Shown here: positions 58,980 to 64,000 of the stretch, piece by piece
Numbering within the stretch: the stretch's first letter is position 1
How the letters are laid out: every line of letters starts with the position of its first letter
Origin: Sorangium cellulosum So0157-2
GTDB lineage: Bacteria > Myxococcota_A > Polyangia > Polyangiales > Polyangiaceae
Direction: 5' to 3'
NCBI RefSeq assembly: GCF_000418325.1
Contig: NC_021658.1
Span: 12,814,501-12,878,500 of the forward strand
Length of the DNA stretch: 64,000 bases
Program-made: the position numbers and the translations under genes
The notes under the pieces: model-generated
Seen by the model: the letters and a program-made list of their open reading frames with translations, nothing else
Told to the model about the DNA's origin: nothing
Databases searched by the model: none

Positions 58980-59599
58980 GCCGGGAGCCGCTCTGCCTGC
59001 TCGCCGCGACCTCGAACCGGGGCAAGCTCGCGGAGCTGCGATCGCTGCTCGCCGATCTCCCGATCGAGGTGCGCTCGCTGGCCGAGGTGTTGCCGGACGC
59101 GCCGCCGGTGGTCGAGGACGGCGCGACGTTCCTGGAGAACGCGCTCCTCAAGGTGCGCGCCGGGGCGCTCCGGTCGGGCCTGGTGACGCTCGCCGAGGAC
59201 TCGGGGCTCGAGGTGGACGCGCTCGGCGGCCGGCCGGGCGTGCGGTCCGCCCGCTTCGCCGGCGAGCACGCGACCGACGCGGAGAACAACGCGGCGCTGC
59301 TCGCCGCGCTCGCGGACGTGCCGGACGACCAGCGTCGAGCGCGCTTCCGCTGCGTGATGGTCCTGCTCGATCCGCGGTCCGCGGAGCCGCCCGTCGTCAC
59401 CGAAGGGCGTTGCGAGGGGTGGATCGGCAGGCAGCCCAAGGGCTCGGGCGGCTTCGGCTATGACCCGCTGTTCGTCGTGGAAGCGTACGGACGGACGATG
59501 GCCGAGCTCGGCGAGGCCGAGAAGAACCGCGTGAGCCACCGCGGCGAGGCGGCGCAGGCGATGCGCTCCGCGCTGGAGGCGCTGATCGCGCGGCGGTAG
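58976..59599 (+). CDS. rdgB: dITP/XTP pyrophosphatase (RdgB/HAM1)
   Basis: 207-residue house-cleaning enzyme removing non-canonical purine nucleotides. Motifs: SNRGKLAELR, EDSGLEVDALGGRPGVRSAR and GSGGFGYDPLF, then SHRGEAAQAM. The GTG start shares GTGA with the rph stop. The rph-rdgB pairing is common. Confidence 0.96.
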   Translation: MSREPLCLLAATSNRGKLAELRSLLADLPIEVRSLAEVLPDAPPVVEDGATFLENALLKVRAGALRSGLVTLAEDSGLEVDALGGRPGVRSARFAGEHATDAENNAALLAALADVPDDQRRARFRCVMVLLDPRSAEPPVVTEGRCEGWIGRQPKGSGGFGYDPLFVVEAYGRTMAELGEAEKNRVSHRGEAAQAMRSALEALIARR

Positions 59600-59641
59600 C
59601 CCCGCGCGACGCGCGACGCCGTCGGAGCGCTCCGACGGCGG

Positions 59642-59670
59642 TTGACCCCGTCCGGGACCGCTTGTAATCG
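59642..59670 (+). promoter_or_regulatory. Promoter of the ATP synthase membrane genes
   Basis: -35 TTGACC (59642-59647), 17-base spacer, -10 TAATCG (59665-59670), 43 bases upstream of atpZ. Confidence 0.58.
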
Positions 59671-59713
59671 CGACCCGAGGCACCCAAGTACTGCCTGGTG
59701 ATCGGATCCCCTG

Positions 59714-60088
59714 ATGAAGCAGGACTGGAAGGCCGTCGGAAGCTACGGGACCGTCGGTCTCGAGGTGGTGCTCTGCATCCTGGTCGGCCTGTTCATCGGC
59801 CGCTGGCTCGACGCGAAGCTCGGGACCGAGCCGTACCTCGCGGTGCTCTGGTTCTTCTTCGGCCTCGGCGCCGCCGGCAAGGCGGTCCACCGGGCGTGGA
59901 GGGAGATGCAGGCGGCGGCCGCGCGCGAAGAGCGCGAGCAGGGCAACCCCGCGCCGATGTTCGACGACCGCAAGGCGCGCGCGGACGAGCGCGCGGCGAG
60001 CGGTCACGGGAACCGCCGGGCGGACTCGATCGACGTGGTCCCCTACCCCGACGAGCGGCAGCCCGCGAAGGAGCACGATGAGCGCTGA
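59714..60088 (+). CDS. atpZ: AtpZ/AtpI-family ATP synthase accessory protein
   Basis: 124 residues. Two membrane helices at the N-terminus (GTVGLEVVLCILVGLFIGRW and YLAVLWFFFGLGAAGKAV) with a hydrophilic C-terminal tail make the AtpZ hairpin, implicated in ion handling or assembly of the synthase. It overlaps the next gene by 11 bases. Confidence 0.85.
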   Translation: MKQDWKAVGSYGTVGLEVVLCILVGLFIGRWLDAKLGTEPYLAVLWFFFGLGAAGKAVHRAWREMQAAAAREEREQGNPAPMFDDRKARADERAASGHGNRRADSIDVVPYPDERQPAKEHDER

Positions 60089-60542
60089 GCGAAGCCCCGG
60101 GACGCGCGACGGCGGCCCGCCGCACGAGGAGCCCGACGCGGACGGACCGCCCGGCGTCGGCGACGCGACGATGCGGGCCGTGCTCCGCTGGGTGGCCGGC
60201 ACCGCGGCGGTCCTGGCCGTGGCCGCGCTGCTCGCGTACGGCGTGCGCGCGGCGCTCGGCGTCGGCATCGGGGGCGCCATCGCCACCGCGAACCTGTACG
60301 TCTTCGCGCGCATCGTCGACGCGTTCCTCTCGCGCAGGGGCCACACCGTGTCGTGGACGCTGATCGCGATCATCAAGCTGCTCGGCCTGATGGGCGGCGT
60401 CTGGCTCGTCCTGAAGAGCGAGCTCGTCTCGGGGGTCGCCCTGATGGTCGGCTACGCCTCGCTCGTGGTCGGCATCAGCCTCGGGACGCTGTTCGGGCCG
60501 AAGCCCCCGGCCGACGGAGCCCCCCCTGGCGCTCGCGGCTGA
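60078..60542 (+). CDS. atpI: ATP synthase subunit I-like protein
   Basis: 154 residues. A hydrophilic N-terminus of about 35 residues precedes four membrane helices (about 37-58, 62-80, 92-112, 115-135). The pattern and position match AtpI, which aids c-ring assembly. AAGGAG precedes the ATG. Confidence 0.78.
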   Translation: MSAERSPGTRDGGPPHEEPDADGPPGVGDATMRAVLRWVAGTAAVLAVAALLAYGVRAALGVGIGGAIATANLYVFARIVDAFLSRRGHTVSWTLIAIIKLLGLMGGVWLVLKSELVSGVALMVGYASLVVGISLGTLFGPKPPADGAPPGARG

Positions 60543-60745
60543 GCTCCCGCGCCGGCCGGCGCCGCCGCGAGCGACCCGCGCGACGCGGCGGCGCGTCGGC
60601 GCGCTCCAGGGTGCCCACCGTAAAGGAGTTGTGGTAGAGGCGAGGCCCCTCGACCGAGGGCGAACTCCCCCAAGGCGCGCCGGCGCGCGCGGCCGTCCCG
60701 GCACAGCCGCGCGGCCGTCGGCGCCGCGCATCGACGACGAAAGCC

Positions 60746-61516
60746 ATGCCTGAGCATACAGGGTTCCTCACGTACCTCCTGGCGCAGCTCCCCGGACTCC
60801 GGGAGAACGCTCGCAACATCGGCAAGACGTTCATCGGTCACCACACGGTCGACTACCGCGGGACCGAGCCGATCTTCATGAGCCTCCTCATCATGGTGCT
60901 GTTCGTGCTGCTCGCGAGCGAGGTGCGCGGGCAGTACCGGCGCCTGAACGAGTCCGTGGTCCCGGAGGACAAGCTCACGCTGCGCACGTTCTTCGAGGCG
61001 TTCTTCGGCTACTTCTACGGCATGGCTCGGGACGTGATGGGGCCCGAGAACGCGAAGCGGTACTTCCCGCTCATCGGGGGCTCGGCGGCGTTCATCTTCT
61101 TCTCGAACGCGTCGGCGCTCATCCCGGGCGTGAACCCGCCGACCTCGAACCTGAACGTCACGATCGGGTGCGCCGTCGTGGTGTTCATCCTTTTCAACTA
61201 CTACGGGCTGAAGGAGAACGGCTGGGGCTACATCGCTCACCTCGCCGGGCCGAAGTGGTACCTGGCGCCGCTCATCTTCCCCATCGAGGTCATCTCCACC
61301 TGCGTCCGCCCGGTCACGCTCTCGATCCGGCTCATGCTCAACATCGGGGTCGATCACCTCGTGGCGAGCATCTTCCTCGGGCTGATCGCGCTGTTCGTCC
61401 CGGTGCCGCTGATGTTCCTGGCGATCATCGTCATCGTCGTGCAGACGCTGGTGTTCTGCCTGCTGAGCTGCATCTACATCGGGCTCGCGACGGAGAAGGC
61501 GGACCACCATCACTGA
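60746..61516 (+). CDS. atpB: ATP synthase F0 subunit a
   Basis: 256-residue inner-membrane stator subunit with the proton half-channels. The essential Arg is in PVTLSIRLMLNIGVDH, and FFSNASALIPGVNPPTSNLN is the usual aqueous-channel segment. The C-terminus ends in a His-rich tag-like stretch. It lies 203 bases after atpI, a gap large enough for a second promoter. Confidence 0.95.
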   Translation: MPEHTGFLTYLLAQLPGLRENARNIGKTFIGHHTVDYRGTEPIFMSLLIMVLFVLLASEVRGQYRRLNESVVPEDKLTLRTFFEAFFGYFYGMARDVMGPENAKRYFPLIGGSAAFIFFSNASALIPGVNPPTSNLNVTIGCAVVVFILFNYYGLKENGWGYIAHLAGPKWYLAPLIFPIEVISTCVRPVTLSIRLMLNIGVDHLVASIFLGLIALFVPVPLMFLAIIVIVVQTLVFCLLSCIYIGLATEKADHHH

Positions 61517-61806
61517 TCGCCTCGCCTGACCGCTCGATCAGGCATCACCCGGCGCCGAGGAGAACGGCGCTGGAGGTGAAGAGAAGGCTAGCCAGCCCTC
61601 GAAAATCGGATTAGAGGGGCCCCGCTGTCGATGGGTTGCCCCAGAGCGGTGGGTGGACTGCACGAGCGCGTCCCCTACCGAGCAGTCGAAGAGGTCCCGG
61701 GAGCGATCCCCGGTTCTCGAGGGGGTGCCGCCCGCGCGGCCCCCGACCCACGCAGATGTACGCATGCAGCCCCGCGGGCTGTGTGGCTTGAAAGGAGCAG
61801 ATTCGG

Positions 61807-62145
61807 ATGTCGCTGAAGAGCAAGCTGTCGCTGTCCGCCGTTGTCGGCACTGCGCTGGTACTGGTTCCCGCTATGGCGCTGGCGCAGGATGGCGCGGCGT
61901 CGAACAAGTACGACGCGAACTCGTGGCTCGCCGTCGCTGCCGGATTCGCGATCGGCATCGCTGCCCTCGGCGGCACCATGGGCCAGGGTCGCGCCGCTGC
62001 GGCCGCCCTCGAGGGTATCTCCCGGAACCCGGGCGCCGCGGCCCGGATCCAGACCCCGATGATCCTCGGCCTGGCGCTCATCGAGTCGCTCGTGCTCCTC
62101 TCCTGGGTCATCGCCTTCTTCCTCCAGGGCAAGATCGCCCCCTGA
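61807..62145 (+). CDS. atpE: ATP synthase F0 subunit c with signal-peptide-like N-terminus
   Basis: 112-residue proteolipid. The first 27 residues resemble a signal peptide ([19 protein letters not shown]), absent from most c subunits. Helix 1 carries [20 protein letters not shown], and the loop [10 protein letters not shown] is conserved. Helix 2 has the ion-binding Glu93 in [11 protein letters not shown]. Gln60 and Ser94 beside the site are seen in sodium-type rings, but Thr and Tyr of that set are missing, so proton use is more likely. AGGAG is 9 bases before the ATG. No further atp genes follow in the window. Confidence 0.93.
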
Positions 62146-62355
62146 GCCAGCGCCGGCCGCGCCCACCGGGTCCGGCTCCGCTGCTCCTTTCTCCCCTCCC
62201 GCTGCGCCGGCCGAGCGCCCCTTCGCTGGGACCTCGCCCGCGCGCGCTCCCTCTCCTGCGCATAGACCCATCGATGCCGCGGCGCTTCGCGGATCGGCTC
62301 GCGCGCGCCGCGGCCTGCGGGATCCGTCGCGCGCGCCCCAGGTCGCGCCCTGCCG

Positions 62356-63717
62356 CTAGCGCACGCGCACCACGGTGCCCGGCTCGTGCGCCGTGGGGAG
62401 GACCGCCGTCCAGCCGGCGGGCAGCCGCGGCGACGTCCACCAGAACAGCCGCTGCGCGTCGAGCGGGGCCAGGTTCACGCAGCCGTGGCTCCGCACCTGG
62501 CCGAACGAGCGATGCCAGAACGCGCCGTGCAGCCCGACGCCCTTGGAGAAGTACTGCACGTAGGGGACGTCCTCCATCCGGTAATAGCGGTCGGCGCCCT
62601 CGTCCTCGAGGTTGTCCATGTCCGAGGTGAGCAGCTTGGCCCAGATGCGGAACGTGCCGGCGGGCGTCGCGCGCGACGACCCGGGCGCGCCCTTGCCGGT
62701 CGAGACCAGCGTCGCGAACACCGGGCGACGCCCCTCGTAGGCCACGAGCGTCTGCGTCGAACGCTCGACGTCGATCCACCGCTCGCCCGCCTCGACGTCG
62801 ACCTCGGGCGGCGGCGGCGCCACCGACGGGCGCCGGAGATCGCGGAGCGAGATCCACGCCGCCGCGTCGCCGTCCGCGATGCGCGCGAGCTTGCCCGAGG
62901 CGCCCTGCGCCTCCTCGAGCGTGGAGACGACCTCGAACCGCGCCTTGCTCTCCTCGGTCCGCGCGAAGCCCGCCGCCGTGCGCGTGAAGAGCGGAGCTTT
63001 CTCGGACACGACCCACGCGATCCCGATCTCCGCGGCGCCCGGAGGGACGGTAACGCCGTGGAAGGCGAACGCGCGCACCGGGCCGAGATCGCGCATCGGC
63101 ACCCAGAAGCCGCTGTTCGTGCGGCCGTAGCGCGACCCGCCGAGCGCCCGCTCCTCGACGATCGCCACCGCGAAGCCGGGCTCGAGCTGCGCGTCCGGCG
63201 CGTCGATGTCGGCCGCCTCGACCCGGCGGTAGCCGAACGACCCGTCGGGGCCGACGAAGTAGTAGCGGTACGGGAGCCCGTCCGGCATCTCGCGCCACGT
63301 GCGCACGAGCGGGCTGATCGGACCCGCGGCGGAGAGCTCGACGGCGTCGTCGCAGACCCAGGCCGCGGCGCCCACCTCGAGCCAGCGCCCGAGGCAGCCG
63401 CCTTCGCGCCGGGCCGCGAAGATGGGCAGCTGCACGTTGCGATCGACGGAGCCGCGCCGGCGCGGGTTCTCGCCCGGCGCCTCGAACAGCGGCTGGTCGC
63501 GCTTGAGCACGCGCGCGCTCTTGACCCACGCCGGCAGCGGAGCGTCGCCCTCCGCGACCCACGGCGGCAGCTGCGACGCGAGGACCGCGCCGCCCCAGAT
63601 CATCGCGCCGAGGCCGACCGCCGCGGCGCCGGCCCGCAGCGCGCCGCGGCGCGGCCGCCGCAGCGGCCCGCGGGGCAGCTCCGAGAGCCCCGCGGCGGCG
63701 CCTCCACGGTTCGTCAT
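62356..63717 (-). CDS. L,D-transpeptidase (YkuD)
   Basis: 453 residues. An N-terminal membrane helix (AGAAAVGLGAMIWGGAVLA) is followed by about 230 residues of SH3-like or PEGA-like beta segments and then a YkuD domain near 305-440. The domain contains GTFRIWAKLL, the His in GVGLHGAFWHRS, and the catalytic SHGCVNLAPLDA. It should form 3-3 cross-links or attach lipoproteins to peptidoglycan. The long N-terminal part probably binds the wall. Confidence 0.93.
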   Translation of the reverse strand: MTNRGGAAAGLSELPRGPLRRPRRGALRAGAAAVGLGAMIWGGAVLASQLPPWVAEGDAPLPAWVKSARVLKRDQPLFEAPGENPRRRGSVDRNVQLPIFAARREGGCLGRWLEVGAAAWVCDDAVELSAAGPISPLVRTWREMPDGLPYRYYFVGPDGSFGYRRVEAADIDAPDAQLEPGFAVAIVEERALGGSRYGRTNSGFWVPMRDLGPVRAFAFHGVTVPPGAAEIGIAWVVSEKAPLFTRTAAGFARTEESKARFEVVSTLEEAQGASGKLARIADGDAAAWISLRDLRRPSVAPPPPEVDVEAGERWIDVERSTQTLVAYEGRRPVFATLVSTGKGAPGSSRATPAGTFRIWAKLLTSDMDNLEDEGADRYYRMEDVPYVQYFSKGVGLHGAFWHRSFGQVRSHGCVNLAPLDAQRLFWWTSPRLPAGWTAVLPTAHEPGTVVRVR

Positions 63718-63754
63718 CGTGCGAGCTCCGGCGGAAGGGGCGGGACCGCCGCGA

Positions 63755-64000
63755 TCAGCGGTAGGAGAAGCGCACTTCGTGATCGCAGATCCGGAAGAGA
63801 TCGCCCTCGACGATGGCCTTCCGGGCGATGCGCTGGCCGTTGTACTCGACGCCGTTCGTCGAGCCCATGTCGACCATGTAGTACTGGCCGTTCAGGAACT
63901 CGACCATGGCGTGCTGGCGCGACACGTTCGGGTCCTTGATCGTCAGATCGCTCGACTGCTTGCCGCGCCCGATGATGAACCGGTCCTTGTTCACCACGAA
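63755..64000 (-). CDS. FHA-domain protein, C-terminal part
   Basis: Runs off the right edge. The visible 82 residues are an FHA fold: FIIGRGKQSSDLTIKDPNVS, the phospho-Thr-binding RQHAMVEF and MGSTNGVEYNGQRI. FHA domains bind pThr peptides, fitting the Ser/Thr kinases of this genome. The start lies outside the window; the GTG at 63997 is unlikely to be real. Confidence 0.88.
   Translation of the reverse strand, partial: FVVNKDRFIIGRGKQSSDLTIKDPNVSRQHAMVEFLNGQYYMVDMGSTNGVEYNGQRIARKAIVEGDLFRICDHEVRFSYR

Noticed and set aside
61517..61806. Missing atp gene between atpB and atpE
   Set aside because: No frame with ATP-synthase similarity; only a leader for atpE.
1..64000. tRNA, rRNA, CRISPR, prophage or insertion-sequence features
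   Set aside because: I looked for T-loop patterns, repeat-spacer arrays, transposase motifs and phage genes and saw none.

Overview
The window is very GC-rich bacterial DNA. It carries Hanks-type Ser/Thr kinases, multidomain histidine kinases, a PilZ-type protein, many lipoproteins (one with a Gly-rich linker), frequent GTG/TTG starts and Pro/Ala-rich linkers. This combination points to a large-genome myxobacterium of the Sorangium/Polyangiales type. That is inference from gene style; no rRNA gene is present to confirm it.

Layout. 0-5.9 kb: TPR protein, HAD phosphatase, rplU-rpmA with a clear promoter, and a ClpB-like unfoldase with an unusual first ATPase ring. 6-13.4 kb: glutaredoxin, a Ser/Thr kinase with a PEGA-like domain next to a PEGA/beta-barrel partner, acetyl-CoA synthetase, and a second Ser/Thr kinase. 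13.4-19.7 kb (minus strand): a GAF histidine kinase, an Fe-S oxidoreductase and a second histidine kinase that look like one operon, plus rho. 20-22.6 kb: acylphosphatase and a secreted protein with a perfect 84-bp repeat. 22.8-35.0 kb (minus strand): a 24-gene translation operon from rplV to rplQ with secY, adk, infA and rpoA. It lacks rpsJ-rplC-rplD-rplW-rplB-rpsS at its head and map in the middle. 35.7-39.9 kb: lipoproteins and an AT-hook/winged-helix DNA-binding protein.

39.9-46.6 kb is a disturbed region. A methyltransferase, a lipoprotein, phoH, a porin and a penicillin-binding protein are interspersed with short sense and antisense fragments of unrelated genes. One fragment lies at the phoH 3' end and removes the expected stop. 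Another lies inside the porin gene and puts an in-frame TGA between the signal peptide and the barrel. 48-50 kb holds small hypothetical genes. 50-54.3 kb holds a large protein combining a zinc-protease motif, PD40 propeller repeats and a C-terminal beta-barrel, followed by a PilZ protein split by a frameshift.

54.4-64 kb: a formyltransferase-fold protein lacking the usual catalytic Asn, divergent from an ftsE-ftsX-envC division cluster; then rph-rdgB; then the membrane-sector ATP synthase genes (atpZ, atpI, atpB, atpE) without F1 genes; then an L,D-transpeptidase and a partial FHA protein at the right edge. Cell-envelope remodelling (FtsEX-EnvC, transpeptidases, porin, lipoproteins) and phospho-signalling dominate outside the translation operon.
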